Shown one piece after another: positions 42,097-51,929 of a stretch of DNA of 64,000 nucleotides. The notes below the pieces were generated by a model that was given only the letters and a program-made list of their open reading frames with translations, did no database searches and was not told the DNA's origin. The position numbers and the translations under genes were made by a program. Location: positions 1 to 64,000 of the forward strand of contig NZ_LFNG01000001.1 of NCBI RefSeq assembly GCF_001045435.1, read 5' to 3'. Positions within the stretch are counted from its first letter, which is position 1. Each line of letters starts with the position of its first letter. Origin of the DNA: Chryseobacterium koreense CCUG 49689 (lineage in GTDB: Bacteria; Bacteroidota; Bacteroidia; Flavobacteriales; Weeksellaceae).

Positions 42097-43647
42097 ATGA
42101 AACGAAACCTGTCCATGCTCCTTGTTTTTTTGTCTATCATCTGTTTCTCTCAAATCGAGGAAAAGAAACTTGATGAACTCATTCAAAACACCTTGAAAAC
42201 TTTTGATGTTCCTGGAATTTCGGTTGGAATCATCAAAGATGGTAAAAGTATCTATTCAAAGGGATTCGGTGTCCGTTCGATGAATACCAAACAAGCGATG
42301 GACGACAACACTTTGGTCGGAATTGCCTCCAATTCCAAAGGATTTACCGCAGTGGCTTTAGCGATTTTGGCCGACGAAGGAAAATTGAAGTTCGATGACA
42401 AAGTCACCCAATATATCCCGGAATTTCAAATGTATGATCCGTACGTTTCCCAACAAGTGACCATTAAAGATTTGAGCACACATAGAGCCGGACTGGGTTT
42501 GGGACAGGGAGATTTGATGTTTTTTCCGGAGGGCGGAAGTAGCTCTGTAAACGATATCGTGCACAACGTGAGATATTTGAAACCGAAAAATTCCTTCAGA
42601 AGCACTTTGGATTATAACAATGTCATGTTCATCGTGGCAGGAGAAGTGATTCATAGAGTTTCCGGGCTTTCCTGGGCAGATTTCATTGAACAAAAAATCA
42701 TGAAACCGGTAGGAATGAATTCCAGTTTTGGAAGTTATAATCGGGCAAAAGCGGCCAATGTTTCCAATATCATAGAAGCTCATGCTCCGGTTGACGGAAA
42801 AGCGGTTCCGGTTCCACACGATTGGAACGAGACCGCAAATGCAGCAGGCGGAATCATCAGCAACGTCAAAGACATGACGATTTGGGCGGAATTTCTGATG
42901 AACGGTTTCACCACGAAAGATGGAAAAAAACTCGTTTCCGACAAACAAATTCAGCAGTTGTGGAATTTGCAGATTTCCACACCGGTCGCCTTGAAAAACC
43001 CTTACGACTCCAATTTCGGCGGTTACGGACTGGGTTGGTTTTTGACGGATGTGAAAGGCCACAAGCAAGTTTATCACACCGGCGGATTAATCGGAACCGT
43101 GACTCAGTTTACCCTGATTCCGGATCTGAAACTGGGAATCGTGGTTTTGACCAACCAGCAAAGCGGAGCGGCTTTCAGCACCATTACCAATACCGTGAAA
43201 GATTCTTATTTGGGAATTGCTGACCGAAACTGGCTGAAAACTTACGGTGAACGAATGACGAAAGTAAACGCAGATTATGAAAAAGGCAAAAAGGAGATTT
43301 TTGCGAAATCTGAAACCTTTAAAAAAGATAAAAACAACCAAATCAAAGCGGAACAAATCGTGGGAACCTACAACGATCCGTGGTTTGGAGATGTGGTGAT
43401 TTCCAGTGATGGAAAAACTTTCAGAATATTCTGTAAAAATTCTCCAAGACTGAAAGGCGAACTGCTTCCTTTTTCACCCAACGTGATGATTGCGAAATGG
43501 GACGACAGAAGCTATGATGCGGATGCTTTCATCAACTTTAACATGGATGAAAACGGAAAAGCCGTTTCCGCAAAAATGAAACCGATTTCTGATGTCACCG
43601 ATTTCTCATTCGATTTCGAGGATTTGGATCTGACGAAGAAAGACTGA
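42097..43647 (+). CDS. Serine hydrolase (class C beta-lactamase-like) with DUF3471-type C-terminus
   Basis: A 516-aa exported enzyme: signal peptide MKRNLSMLLVFLSIICFSQ, the SxxK nucleophile S78-N-S-K81 in VGIASNSKGFTAV, a Y173-N-N175 triad element in LDYNNVMF and a KTG-equivalent HTG in QVYHTGGLIG. This is the beta-lactamase/DD-peptidase/esterase fold (Beta-lactamase PF00144). The last ~100 residues (from GTYNDPWFGDVVISS) form the DUF3471 extension found in many such enzymes of Bacteroidetes. Peptide, ester or lactam substrate is open. A TATCTTTG -7 box at 42070 precedes the gene. Confidence 0.9.
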   Translation: MKRNLSMLLVFLSIICFSQIEEKKLDELIQNTLKTFDVPGISVGIIKDGKSIYSKGFGVRSMNTKQAMDDNTLVGIASNSKGFTAVALAILADEGKLKFDDKVTQYIPEFQMYDPYVSQQVTIKDLSTHRAGLGLGQGDLMFFPEGGSSSVNDIVHNVRYLKPKNSFRSTLDYNNVMFIVAGEVIHRVSGLSWADFIEQKIMKPVGMNSSFGSYNRAKAANVSNIIEAHAPVDGKAVPVPHDWNETANAAGGIISNVKDMTIWAEFLMNGFTTKDGKKLVSDKQIQQLWNLQISTPVALKNPYDSNFGGYGLGWFLTDVKGHKQVYHTGGLIGTVTQFTLIPDLKLGIVVLTNQQSGAAFSTITNTVKDSYLGIADRNWLKTYGERMTKVNADYEKGKKEIFAKSETFKKDKNNQIKAEQIVGTYNDPWFGDVVISSDGKTFRIFCKNSPRLKGELLPFSPNVMIAKWDDRSYDADAFINFNMDENGKAVSAKMKPISDVTDFSFDFEDLDLTKKD

Positions 43648-43692
43648 GAAAATCATCCTTAAATTTGCAATAGCATTATTTCGACTCAAAAA

Positions 43693-44460
43693 ATGAAGTT
43701 AAAATTTTTAGGAACCGGTACTTCTCAAGGCGTTCCAGTGATTGGCTGCAATTGCGAAGTCTGCATTTCAAAAAATCCAAAAGACAGGCGCTTCCGTTCG
43801 TCGGTGATGGTTACCACCGATTCGGGGAAGAAAATCCTGATAGATTGTGGACCGGATTTCCGGATGCAGATGCTCCAGAACCACGAAACAGAAGTTGATG
43901 CGGTGCTGATCACTCATGAACACAACGATCATGTAATTGGTTTGGACGATTTGCGGCCATTGATTTTCAAGCGGAAAGGAGATATGCCCATTTATTCCAA
44001 CAAAAGGGTAGGAGCTGAAATTATGAGCCGGTTTCCCTATGCTTTTGCCAATGTGAAATATCCCGGAGCGCCTTCGTTTGAACTTCACGAAATTGAAAAC
44101 AAAAGCATACATTTATTCGACACCGAAATTATTCCCATTGAAGTGATGCATTTCAAGATTCCTATTTTTGGCTATAAGTTTAAAAAATTGGCCTACATCA
44201 CCGATGCAAGCGCGATCAGCGAAGAAGAAAAAGAAAAGCTAAAAGGTTTGGATTACCTGATTCTCAACTGTATCCGGAAAGAAAATCCGCATCCGGCCCA
44301 TTTCATTTTGCCAGATATCTTGAAACTGAATGAAGAATTGCAGCCCAAAAAACTTTTTTTGACGCATATCTCGCATTATATGGGACTTCATGAGGTGACC
44401 AATTCTGAACTTCCTGATAATGTGCGCCTTGCTTTTGACGGATTGAAACTGGATTTTTAA
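43693..44460 (+). CDS. MBL-fold hydrolase, PhnP-like
   Basis: A 255-aa cytosolic protein: MKLKFLGTGTSQGVPVIGCN with the structural Cys cluster (CNCEVC), then the metal site THEHNDH (H75, H77, D79, H80), later D in ITDASAIS and a terminal H in FLTHISHYMG. This arrangement fits the phosphoribosyl 1,2-cyclic phosphate phosphodiesterase/PhnP group; no phosphonate genes are near, so the physiological substrate is uncertain. It lies 45 bp downstream of the serine hydrolase, so co-transcription is plausible. Confidence 0.88.
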   Translation: MKLKFLGTGTSQGVPVIGCNCEVCISKNPKDRRFRSSVMVTTDSGKKILIDCGPDFRMQMLQNHETEVDAVLITHEHNDHVIGLDDLRPLIFKRKGDMPIYSNKRVGAEIMSRFPYAFANVKYPGAPSFELHEIENKSIHLFDTEIIPIEVMHFKIPIFGYKFKKLAYITDASAISEEEKEKLKGLDYLILNCIRKENPHPAHFILPDILKLNEELQPKKLFLTHISHYMGLHEVTNSELPDNVRLAFDGLKLDF

Positions 44461-44506
44461 CCACAAAAAAATTAAAAATTTATTTTCTCAAAATAAAAAA
44501 TAATTC

Positions 44507-44514
44507 TATATTTG
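44507..44514 (+). promoter_or_regulatory. -7 box of tRNA-Leu (TATATTTG)
   Basis: The TATATTTG matches the consensus TAnnTTTG, 16 bp before the tRNA 5' end. No clear TTG lies at the -33 position. Confidence 0.45.
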
Positions 44515-44529
44515 CACACCAATTTAGCA

Positions 44530-44614
44530 GCCCAGGTGGCGGAATTGGTAGACGCGCTAGACTCAAACTCTAGTATCGCAAGATGTACCGGTTCGATTCC
44601 GGTCCTGGGTACCA
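44530..44614 (+). tRNA. tRNA-Leu(CAA)
   Basis: An 85-nt class II tRNA: acceptor GCCCAGG/CCTGGGT, D-loop AATTGGTAGACGC, anticodon stem CTAGA/TCTAG with loop CTCAAAC (anticodon CAA), a long variable arm, T-loop TTCGATT, discriminator A and an encoded CCA. Confidence 0.93.
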
Positions 44615-44615
44615 A

Positions 44616-44653
44616 AAAATCCTCTGTAACGATTGTTAACAGAGGATTTTTAT
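44616..44653 (+). terminator. Terminator of tRNA-Leu
   Basis: A 12-bp perfect stem AAAATCCTCTGT/ACAGAGGATTTT with an inner AAC/GTT extension is followed by T residues. Confidence 0.8.
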
Positions 44654-44724
44654 TTCTAATGTGTAAATCCCGAAAAATTTTCTACTTTTAAGTCAAATTT
44701 AATTTGGTTTTAAATTAATCACAG

Positions 44725-46113
44725 ATGCCTTCAATAGCTGAACCCCGAAAAACTTTCACGCTTTCCCAAGTCGCGGCGAGTATCAAGAAAACTTTGGAGG
44801 CGAGATACCATTCCGAGTATTGGATCACTGCGGAGATGAACAAGCTGAATTATTACAGCCATTCCGGTCATTGCTACCCGGAATTGCTGGAAAAAAAAGA
44901 TGGCAAAGTGGTTGCTGAAATGCGCTCGGTTTTGTGGAAGGGAAATTTCGACCGAATCAATGACCGATTTCGGGAAGTTTTGAAAATGCCGCTTTCAGAC
45001 GGGTTGAAGATTTTGTTTCTTGCCAAAATCACGTTTCACCCTACTTCCGGAGTTCAGCTGCAGATCGTGGATATTGATCCTAGTTACACTTTAGGCGACC
45101 TGCAAAGAGAAAAAAACGAAACGATCGAAAAATTAAAGTCCGAACAGATTTTCGACTTAAACCATCGGAAGGAACTGCCACTTTTGCCCCAAAGAATTGC
45201 AATTATTTCCGCAAGCACGAGCAAAGGTTTAGGAGACTTCCTTAAAATCATTGATGAAAATCCTTTGAATTACCGTTTTTTCCATATGCTTTTTCCGGCA
45301 TATCTGCAGGGAGAAAAAGCGGTGACCTCTATTGTAGAGCAGCTGCAAAGAATCCGAAAAGTAATCCATCATTTTGATGTGGTGGCCATCATTCGCGGTG
45401 GCGGTGGTGATGTGGGTTTGACGACTTTTAACCATTACGAAATATCCAGCGCGATTGCCAATTTTCCTATCGCCGTCATTACCGGGATCGGACATTCCAC
45501 CAATGAAACCGTAGCGGAGTTGGTCGCTCATTATAACGCGATTACGCCTACCAAAACCGGAGAATTCCTGCTGCAGAAATTCCGGGATTTTGACCAGGTC
45601 ATTTCCGAAGCTCAAACTTCAATAGTCAGCTGCACGAGAAATTCACTGAATGACCAAAAGGAAAAGCTTCAGCTTTCGGCAAAATTCCTGAAGAGTGGAA
45701 CCGAAAAGTTGGTGAATCGAAACCAAGGTGAAATCAAATCCATTTCCCAAAAGATTTCGCACCAAATAACCTCAAATCTGACCCAGAAACGGAATGATTT
45801 AAGTGCAACAACGAAAGATATTCAGTCCGTTTCAAATTCGATTTTATCCCGAAACAAATGGAAGACAACAGATTTTTCAGAGAAAGTTAACAATTCTGCG
45901 AAAAGATTTCTGGTCGATCAGCAGACGAAAATCAGTCAGTTTCAAAAAAACATCAATATAATGGATCCCATCAACACCTTGAAACGGGGTTTCAGCATCA
46001 CTCGGTTTAATGAAACTGCAATCACCGATTCGGACACCGTTTCTATTGGTGATGATCTGGAAATCACTTTGTTTAAAGGAAAAATTAACGCTAACATAAA
46101 TTCAAAAAAATAA
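44725..46113 (+). CDS. xseA: Exodeoxyribonuclease VII large subunit
   Basis: Catalytic subunit of the processive single-strand nuclease ExoVII. The N-terminal OB-fold begins FTLSQVAASIKKTLEARYHS, and the catalytic core contains IAIISASTSKGLGDFLKIID and IRGGGGDVGLTTFNHYEISS (residues ~155-250), then a long coiled coil and the PINTLKRGFSITRF strand near the end. The 462-aa length is typical. The stop overlaps the xseB start by one base (TAATG), so the two are translationally coupled. Confidence 0.95.
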   Translation: MPSIAEPRKTFTLSQVAASIKKTLEARYHSEYWITAEMNKLNYYSHSGHCYPELLEKKDGKVVAEMRSVLWKGNFDRINDRFREVLKMPLSDGLKILFLAKITFHPTSGVQLQIVDIDPSYTLGDLQREKNETIEKLKSEQIFDLNHRKELPLLPQRIAIISASTSKGLGDFLKIIDENPLNYRFFHMLFPAYLQGEKAVTSIVEQLQRIRKVIHHFDVVAIIRGGGGDVGLTTFNHYEISSAIANFPIAVITGIGHSTNETVAELVAHYNAITPTKTGEFLLQKFRDFDQVISEAQTSIVSCTRNSLNDQKEKLQLSAKFLKSGTEKLVNRNQGEIKSISQKISHQITSNLTQKRNDLSATTKDIQSVSNSILSRNKWKTTDFSEKVNNSAKRFLVDQQTKISQFQKNINIMDPINTLKRGFSITRFNETAITDSDTVSIGDDLEITLFKGKINANINSKK

Positions 46114-46313
46114 TGCCGGAACAAGAACTCAAATACACCGACGCTTTCGAAGAATTGCAGCAAATCGTGGAAGAAATCGAAGACGGAAGCATTTCCGTAG
46201 ATCAACTTTCGGAAAAAGTAAAGCGTGCTGCAGAACTGATCAAGGTTTGCAAGAAAAAGTTGACCACTACCGAAGAAGATGTGAACAAAATTCTGAAAGA
46301 ACTTGAAAACTAA
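46113..46313 (+). CDS. xseB: Exodeoxyribonuclease VII small subunit
   Basis: A 66-aa helical partner of XseA with KYTDAFEELQQIVEEIEDGS and ISVDQLSEKVKRAAELIK, the family's helical hairpin. Its ATG overlaps the xseA stop. It is followed after 22 bp by a methyltransferase gene that may belong to the same transcript. Confidence 0.93.
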   Translation: MPEQELKYTDAFEELQQIVEEIEDGSISVDQLSEKVKRAAELIKVCKKKLTTTEEDVNKILKELEN

Positions 46314-46335
46314 AACTTTAAATATTCAAAACAAA

Positions 46336-47025
46336 ATGAGCGACCTGCCCGGAAAAGCGATCCATGATTTCCATTTTTTGCAAAATAAAACTAAACTTTT
46401 TGTACGCGACACATTCGGGCCGAAAGTGGAAATGCCGGTTTCGTATTATTTCAGAAAAATCGAGTTAATGCCCGAACTGGAGCGGAAAGCAATTGGTCTT
46501 TGCAGGGGAAAAGTATTGGATATTGGTGCTGCAGCTGGATCACACGCATTGCATCTTCAAAAGAATGGTTTGGACGTTACTGCCCTTGAAATCTCTCCTT
46601 CCGCTTGTGAAGTCATGAAAGACCGTGGAGTGCAGAAAATCATTTGTGAGGATTTCTTTAAATTTAAAGGTGAAAAATACGATACTTTATTGTTGATGAT
46701 GAATGGAATCGGGATTTCGTCAACACTAGATGGATTCTTGAAATTTTTAGAAAAAGCAGAAGATTTACTGACTGAAAACGGACAGATCATCTTTGACTCG
46801 TGCGACGTTTCGTATATGTATGAAAACCTGCAAAAACCTGATCAATATTATGGGCAGATAAAATGCCGCTACGAATATGATGGTAATTTCACAGACTGGT
46901 TTCACTGGCTTTATCTGGACCGCCAAACGATGAGGGATCTCGCCAACAAATCGGGATGGAAGGTGAAAATCGCCCTCGAAGATCGAAGTGACCAATATTT
47001 GGCTGTTTTGACTAAAGAAGTTTAA
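46336..47025 (+). CDS. Class I SAM-dependent methyltransferase
   Basis: A 229-aa protein with the Rossmann SAM-binding motif I CRGKVLDIGAAAGSHALHLQ, then TALEISPSACEVMKDRGVQ, YDTLLLMMNGIGISSTLDGF (motif IV region) and an aromatic C-terminal part. The N-terminal third (before residue ~55) is probably substrate-specific. The substrate is unknown. The ATG at 46336 is chosen because earlier in-frame starts overlap xseB. Its stop overlaps the convergent GHL10 gene by four bases. Confidence 0.85.
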   Translation: MSDLPGKAIHDFHFLQNKTKLFVRDTFGPKVEMPVSYYFRKIELMPELERKAIGLCRGKVLDIGAAAGSHALHLQKNGLDVTALEISPSACEVMKDRGVQKIICEDFFKFKGEKYDTLLLMMNGIGISSTLDGFLKFLEKAEDLLTENGQIIFDSCDVSYMYENLQKPDQYYGQIKCRYEYDGNFTDWFHWLYLDRQTMRDLANKSGWKVKIALEDRSDQYLAVLTKEV

Positions 47026-48593
47026 TGGATTTCCACCGCCACATAATCGCTTTCATTTCCTAATCTGTCCACAGCTTTCAAAGCCAGATCGGTCAAGTGA
47101 ATACCGGATTTTACCATCGGAAGAATTTTCGTGTGTTCGTCTCCGTTCAGGATTTCCGTTTCCCATTGGTTGCCATATTTGGCATAAAGGATGAAATGTT
47201 TCGCCTGTTGCGGATTTCTCGACAACCAGTGGATTTCTGCATCATTTCCATTTTTTCTCGCGTTAAGTTCGGGTTTCAAAACTGGCTCTGTCTTAATCCA
47301 CGGCGATAAAGGCGTCAATGCCTTTTCTTTGTAATGGTTTTTAACCATATTAAGCATGGCGGGATTTTTTGTGAGTCCGTCCGTACTGTAATGGATTTCA
47401 CCTGCGGTATTTTTCGGCATTATTCTTCGGATCGTGTTCATTTGACCAATGATTTCCGAAGGTCTGTCCGCAGCTTTTACTCCCACCGTATTTAATCCTG
47501 GCCACAAATGGATGTTCTTAATGTTTTCATCTTTCCACCATTTCAAAAGTGCGGAAAAACTCTGAGGTCCGCCTTCTTTCCAATAAAGTTGTGGCGCGTA
47601 ATAATCGCACCAACCTTCATTGAGCCAAAGTTTTGCATCGGCGTAAAGTTCGTCATATTGTGAAGATCCCGTAATTCCTGCCGGGAAACCAGGTTTCCAG
47701 ATTCCAAAAGGCGAGATTCCAAATTTCACGTATGGTTTCTCCTTTTTGATTTCATCGTGGATGTTTTTGATGATTTTGTTGACGTTGGCTCTTCGCCAGT
47801 CTGCTCTGGAAAGGGTTCCGCCGGAATTTTTGTACCTGTTCCAGTTTTTGTCGTCCGGGAAATCTCTTCCGCCGTTGTATTCTTTATAGGGATAAAAATA
47901 ATCGTCAATGTGAATTGCATCAATATCGTACCGTTTTACTAAATCATTGATGACTTTTGAGACGTGGTTTTGCACTTTTTCATCAGAAGGATCCATCCAG
48001 TACATTCCGTTTCGGAGTTTGTAAGTCTGTTCGGACATTTTCGAAGCCAAACTTTCAGAGGTCACATTTCCGCCCGTGGTGTGATGAGCACGGTATGGAT
48101 TCAGCCAAACGTGGAGTTCCATTCCGCGTTGGTGAGCTTCGTCAATCCAAAATTCCAGCGGATCATAAAATGGGGAAGGTGCTTTCCCGATCTGACCGGT
48201 CAAGAAATACGACCAAGGTTCCAAATCACTTTTGTACAAAGCATCCGCTGAAGGTCGTGCCTGGAAAATCACCGCATTGAAATTGGCGTCTTTCAATAAA
48301 TCGAGCAACCGGATTGCCTCCCTTTTTTGTTCGTCCACGGAGAGGTTGTTTTTTGAAGGCCAGTTGATATTCGCTACTGTTGCAATCCATGCAGCCCGGA
48401 ATTCTCTTTTGACTTCAGGTAAGTCGATTTTTTTGGTTGCAGGAACTTCGGTCTTTGTTTTTGCCGGAACAACCGGTTTTGTGGTAAGAGGTTTAGTGCT
48501 TTGACTCGTTTTTTTCGGTTTCTGGGTAGAGCAGGAAGCAACTAATAAACTTAAGATAACGAGTGCGGTATATTTTAATTTTGGGATGTTCAT
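47022..48593 (-). CDS. Glycoside-hydrolase-like (GHL10/DUF187) lipoprotein
   Basis: A 523-aa exported protein; MNIPKLKYTALVILSLLVAS then CST is a lipobox. The TIM-barrel core (residues ~65-400) has REFRAAWIATVANINWPSKN, AVIFQARPSADALYKSDLEP, GMELHVWLNPYRAHHTTGG, DIDAIHIDDYFYPYKEYNGG and FGISPFGIWKPGFPAGITGS, all diagnostic of the GHL10/DUF187 family of putative peptidoglycan/exopolysaccharide hydrolases. A C-terminal beta-sandwich-like segment follows. Start at 48593 gives the lipoprotein signal; the upstream extension has no such feature. Confidence 0.9.
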   Translation of the reverse strand: MNIPKLKYTALVILSLLVASCSTQKPKKTSQSTKPLTTKPVVPAKTKTEVPATKKIDLPEVKREFRAAWIATVANINWPSKNNLSVDEQKREAIRLLDLLKDANFNAVIFQARPSADALYKSDLEPWSYFLTGQIGKAPSPFYDPLEFWIDEAHQRGMELHVWLNPYRAHHTTGGNVTSESLASKMSEQTYKLRNGMYWMDPSDEKVQNHVSKVINDLVKRYDIDAIHIDDYFYPYKEYNGGRDFPDDKNWNRYKNSGGTLSRADWRRANVNKIIKNIHDEIKKEKPYVKFGISPFGIWKPGFPAGITGSSQYDELYADAKLWLNEGWCDYYAPQLYWKEGGPQSFSALLKWWKDENIKNIHLWPGLNTVGVKAADRPSEIIGQMNTIRRIMPKNTAGEIHYSTDGLTKNPAMLNMVKNHYKEKALTPLSPWIKTEPVLKPELNARKNGNDAEIHWLSRNPQQAKHFILYAKYGNQWETEILNGDEHTKILPMVKSGIHLTDLALKAVDRLGNESDYVAVEIH

Positions 48594-48604
48594 GGAGGCA
48601 AAAA

Positions 48605-48633
48605 TATAAAAAAAGACGCCAATCAGCGTCTTT
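48605..48633 (-). terminator. Terminator of typA
   Basis: On the minus strand AAAGACGC/GCGTCTTT with a 6-nt loop and a T-run lies 28 bp beyond the typA stop. Confidence 0.75.
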
Positions 48634-48660
48634 ACATATATCTTTTTGTTTTTTCCTGAA

Positions 48661-50469
48661 TTACTCAGCTTTCGATACCCTTTCTGCACGTTTTCTCTCT
48701 TCCTCAGACAGGATTTTCTTTCTCATTCTGATGAAATTCGGGGTTACCTCAATCGCTTCGTCGCCCTGGATGTATTCCATGCATTCTTCCAAGGAGAACT
48801 GCATTTTAGGGGCTATGCTTCCGTCTTTGTCTTTTCCTGAAGCACGCATGTTGTTCAGCTGTTTTCCTTCCACGATGTTTACTACCAAATCTCCCGGTTT
48901 GTTTTGTTCTCCCACGATCATACCTGCATAAACTTCCTCACCCGGATCCACGAAGAACCTACCTCTGTCCTGCAGTTTTTCGATGGAATAAGCGGTACAA
49001 GGACCTTGGATTTTCGATACCAAAACCCCATTGCTTCTTCCCGGAATGGCCCCTTTGAAAGGTTTGTAATCTACGAAACGGTGTGCCATAATCGCCTCTC
49101 CGGCGGTCGCGGTCAACATTTGCGAACGCAGTCCGATCAATCCTCTGGAAGGAATTTCGAATTCCAAATGCTGCATTTCGCCTTTGGTTTCCATGATATA
49201 CAAATCACCTTTTCTTTGGGTCGCCAAATCAATTACTCTGGAAGCAAACTCTTCCGGAACATCCACTACCATTGATTCATAAGGTTCGCATTTTTCACCG
49301 TCAATTTCTCTTAAAATAACTTGCGGCTGACCGATCGTCATTTCGTAACCTTCTCTTCTCATGGTTTCAATCAAAACCGAAAGGTGCAGAATTCCACGTC
49401 CGAAAACCAAAAATGTATTGGCATCATCGGTTTGTTCCACTCTTAAAGCAAGGTTTTTCTCCAGCTCTTTTTCCAATCTTTCTTTCAGGTGGTTGGAAGT
49501 CACATATTTTCCGTCTTTCCCGAAGAAAGGGGAGTTGTTGATGGAAAAGGTCATGTTCAAAGTCGGTTCGTCAATCGCGATTCTCGGCAATGGTTCCGGA
49601 TTTTCCATATCCACGAAAGTATCACCGATCTGGAAAGCGTCGAAACCTACGATTGCACAAATATCTCCGGCATGAACTTCCTGAACTTTTTTCTTTCCGA
49701 GTCCTTCGAAAACATATAATTCCTTTACTTTTCCTTTCACGATTTTGCCACCTTCCTGCGCCAAACCGATCCACTGGGATTCTTTCACCGTACCTCTTGC
49801 TACTTTCCCGATCGCGATTCGACCTAAAAATGAGGAAAAATCCAAAGAGGTAATCTGCATTTGAAGATTTCCTTCCTCGGTTTTCGGTTCCGGAACATAT
49901 TTCAGAATACCGTCCAACAAAGGCAAAATAGAATCTGCCGGTTCTAAACTGGTATTGAACCAGCCTTGTTTTGAGGAACCGTAAAAAGTAGGGAAGTCCA
50001 ATTGCTCTTCAGTCGCATCCAGATTGAAGAACAAATCGAAAACCTGGTCATGAACTTCTTCCGGTCTGCAGTTTGGTTTGTCCACTTTATTGATGACCAC
50101 AATTGGTTTCAAGCCTAATTCCAATGCTTTATGCAAAACGAATCTTGTTTGCGGCATTGGTCCTTCGAAAGCGTCCACCAAAAGGATTACCCCATCTGCC
50201 ATTTTCAAAACCCTTTCCACTTCACCACCGAAATCGGCGTGACCCGGAGTATCGATCACATTAATTTTGGTGTCTTTATAGGTCACCGAAATGTTTTTTG
50301 AGAGAATGGTAATTCCTCTTTCACGCTCCAGATCATTATTGTCCATGATTAAATCTCCAGATTCCTGATTATCTCTGAAAATGTGTGTAGCGTGGATGAT
50401 TTTGTCGACCAGAGTAGTTTTTCCGTGGTCAACGTGTGCGATAATCGCAATATTTCTAATGTTTTGCAT
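48661..50469 (-). CDS. typA: Translational GTPase TypA/BipA
   Basis: Ribosome-associated GTPase for stress adaptation and 50S assembly. The 602-aa length is normal. G1 [14 protein letters not shown] begins at residue ~9, the switch region [14 protein letters not shown] precedes G3 [15 protein letters not shown]4 is [10 protein letters not shown], then beta-barrel, EF-G-III/V-like and the specific C-terminal domain. I take the ATG at 50469; the extra seven codons upstream are implausible. The gene is in single-copy context, with its own terminator. Confidence 0.96.
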   Translation of the reverse strand: MQNIRNIAIIAHVDHGKTTLVDKIIHATHIFRDNQESGDLIMDNNDLERERGITILSKNISVTYKDTKINVIDTPGHADFGGEVERVLKMADGVILLVDAFEGPMPQTRFVLHKALELGLKPIVVINKVDKPNCRPEEVHDQVFDLFFNLDATEEQLDFPTFYGSSKQGWFNTSLEPADSILPLLDGILKYVPEPKTEEGNLQMQITSLDFSSFLGRIAIGKVARGTVKESQWIGLAQEGGKIVKGKVKELYVFEGLGKKKVQEVHAGDICAIVGFDAFQIGDTFVDMENPEPLPRIAIDEPTLNMTFSINNSPFFGKDGKYVTSNHLKERLEKELEKNLALRVEQTDDANTFLVFGRGILHLSVLIETMRREGYEMTIGQPQVILREIDGEKCEPYESMVVDVPEEFASRVIDLATQRKGDLYIMETKGEMQHLEFEIPSRGLIGLRSQMLTATAGEAIMAHRFVDYKPFKGAIPGRSNGVLVSKIQGPCTAYSIEKLQDRGRFFVDPGEEVYAGMIVGEQNKPGDLVVNIVEGKQLNNMRASGKDKDGSIAPKMQFSLEECMEYIQGDEAIEVTPNFIRMRKKILSEEERKRAERVSKAE

Positions 50470-50680
50470 AATCATTTTTTGACGGTGCAAAAGTAATGTT
50501 TTTTGACGGATTACACATTAATGCGTAAAGAATTAATAATATTTAATGTTAAAAATTAAAGAAAGTTAAATCAAAGCTAGTTTCGCATAATCAGAATGAC
50601 TAAATAATGACTCTGGAAAAGAGAGGGAGGAAACAAAAAAAACGACTTTTCAGCCGCTTTTGTTGTGTTTAGAAAATATT

Positions 50681-50917
50681 TTAATGCTGATTTAAAAACG
50701 CATAGATGTCATCTTTCAAGTGTACCCGCTTTCTCCGCAAATCCGTCAAATGTTCGTCTGTAGTATGGTTTTCGCCGCCATCTTCGTAATGGGCGATGAG
50801 TGCATTCACTTCTTCATAATTTACATACAGTTTTTTGAAACTTTCATCGGCTGCTTTCAGATTTCTGATTTTCACTTCATATTCCGGAAATTCGTGGGTT
50901 AAAGTATGATTTTCCAT
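50681..50917 (-). CDS. YdcH/DUF465 family protein
   Basis: A 78-aa protein of two helices: HEFPEYEVKIRNLKAADESF, KKLYVNYEEVNALI and a basic C-terminal helix with RRKRVHLKDDIYAFL, typical of YdcH/DUF465. The function is unknown. It lies upstream of typA on the same strand but with 211 bp between them. Confidence 0.8.
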   Translation of the reverse strand: MENHTLTHEFPEYEVKIRNLKAADESFKKLYVNYEEVNALIAHYEDGGENHTTDEHLTDLRRKRVHLKDDIYAFLNQH

Positions 50918-50997
50918 GACCTAAAAATTTGTTGGTTTAATGGAATAAAGGTAGGAAAAATTGGTTTTGGAATCAATATGAAAAAAGTCAGAGAAAA

Positions 50998-51858
50998 CTA
51001 CTTTATTAAATCCAGCTCCAGAAGGTTGTTGTTTTTTGCCCTTTGCTCTTTTCCCTGCTGTTCTCCTTTTCTGAGCATTTCTGCCAGATCAACTTCTTTT
51101 CCGTCTTCACCAATTACCTTTATTACGTCATTTCGGTTCATCAGTTCACGCAGCGTTTTTCCGGGATCATTTCTAAGTTCAAGAAATAACTTCTGATATT
51201 GTTTCTGGTTAATGGCGACTTCTGCAGGTGCAATAATTCGCGGATCGACTTTGAACGGCTCTCTTCCGGAGTTTTTTGAAATCCCTTTCAGTTCAAAAAT
51301 ATGACTGCTGCTTTTGTCAGACAGTTTTAATATTAATCCGGGTAAACCATGAAATTTGTAGGGACCGTCTTGAATTGGGATTTCTGTACAAAACCAAGCG
51401 GTCCATGTTCTCCCATACATTTTCGTTTCCGCTTTCTGGGTGCTGAATTCCCCCACTTTTTCTTTTTCCGGTAGAATTTTCCAATTGGGCTTTCTATCAT
51501 CGGAAACTTTGTATTCGTTGGCTCCCATAAAGGTTTTAAAATACGTTTCAAACGATGGGTACATTTTGGAAACAGTGTAATTAATTTTCCCGCGGTAAAT
51601 GTGTTTGGGATTGATGATTTCGGAATCATTGTGTATTTGCTTATCAACGTCGATGGAAGCAAGGGAATCCATCTTAAATTTCTGGTAGCTGTAAAACTCC
51701 GAACCTTTGGAGTTCACTTGTAAAACCACTAATTCTTTTTCCAAATTTTCACGGTCGGTTGAGTCGATAATGAATTTGTATTCGTAGATAAAACGCTGGT
51801 TTTGCGCATTTCCAATCACGAATAGGAGAATTAGGAAAGGAAGGATTTTGTGTGTCAT
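50998..51858 (-). CDS. GLPGLI family exported protein
   Basis: A 286-aa protein with signal peptide MTHKILPFLILLFVIGNAQ. The defining GLPGLI hexapeptide appears in FHGLPGLILKLSDKS (residue ~172). Its upstream part has WTAWFCTEIPIQDGPYKFHG. GLPGLI proteins are exported, of unknown function, and in Bacteroidetes are often next to BlaI/M56 or TonB-receptor genes. Here it follows the M56 gene across a strong terminator. The start at 51858 is chosen for the signal peptide. Confidence 0.85.
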   Translation of the reverse strand: MTHKILPFLILLFVIGNAQNQRFIYEYKFIIDSTDRENLEKELVVLQVNSKGSEFYSYQKFKMDSLASIDVDKQIHNDSEIINPKHIYRGKINYTVSKMYPSFETYFKTFMGANEYKVSDDRKPNWKILPEKEKVGEFSTQKAETKMYGRTWTAWFCTEIPIQDGPYKFHGLPGLILKLSDKSSSHIFELKGISKNSGREPFKVDPRIIAPAEVAINQKQYQKLFLELRNDPGKTLRELMNRNDVIKVIGEDGKEVDLAEMLRKGEQQGKEQRAKNNNLLELDLIK

Positions 51859-51880
51859 CGATTTTTTTGTGAAGGTACAG

Positions 51881-51921
51881 AAAAAAACTTTGCCAATCCC
51901 AAAGTTTCGGGATTGGCAAAG
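51881..51921 (-). terminator. Strong terminator between the M56 and GLPGLI genes
   Basis: A perfect 13-bp stem CTTTGCCAATCCC/GGGATTGGCAAAG is followed on the minus strand by seven T, just after the M56 stop codon. Confidence 0.8.
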
Positions 51922-51929
51922 CATGAAGT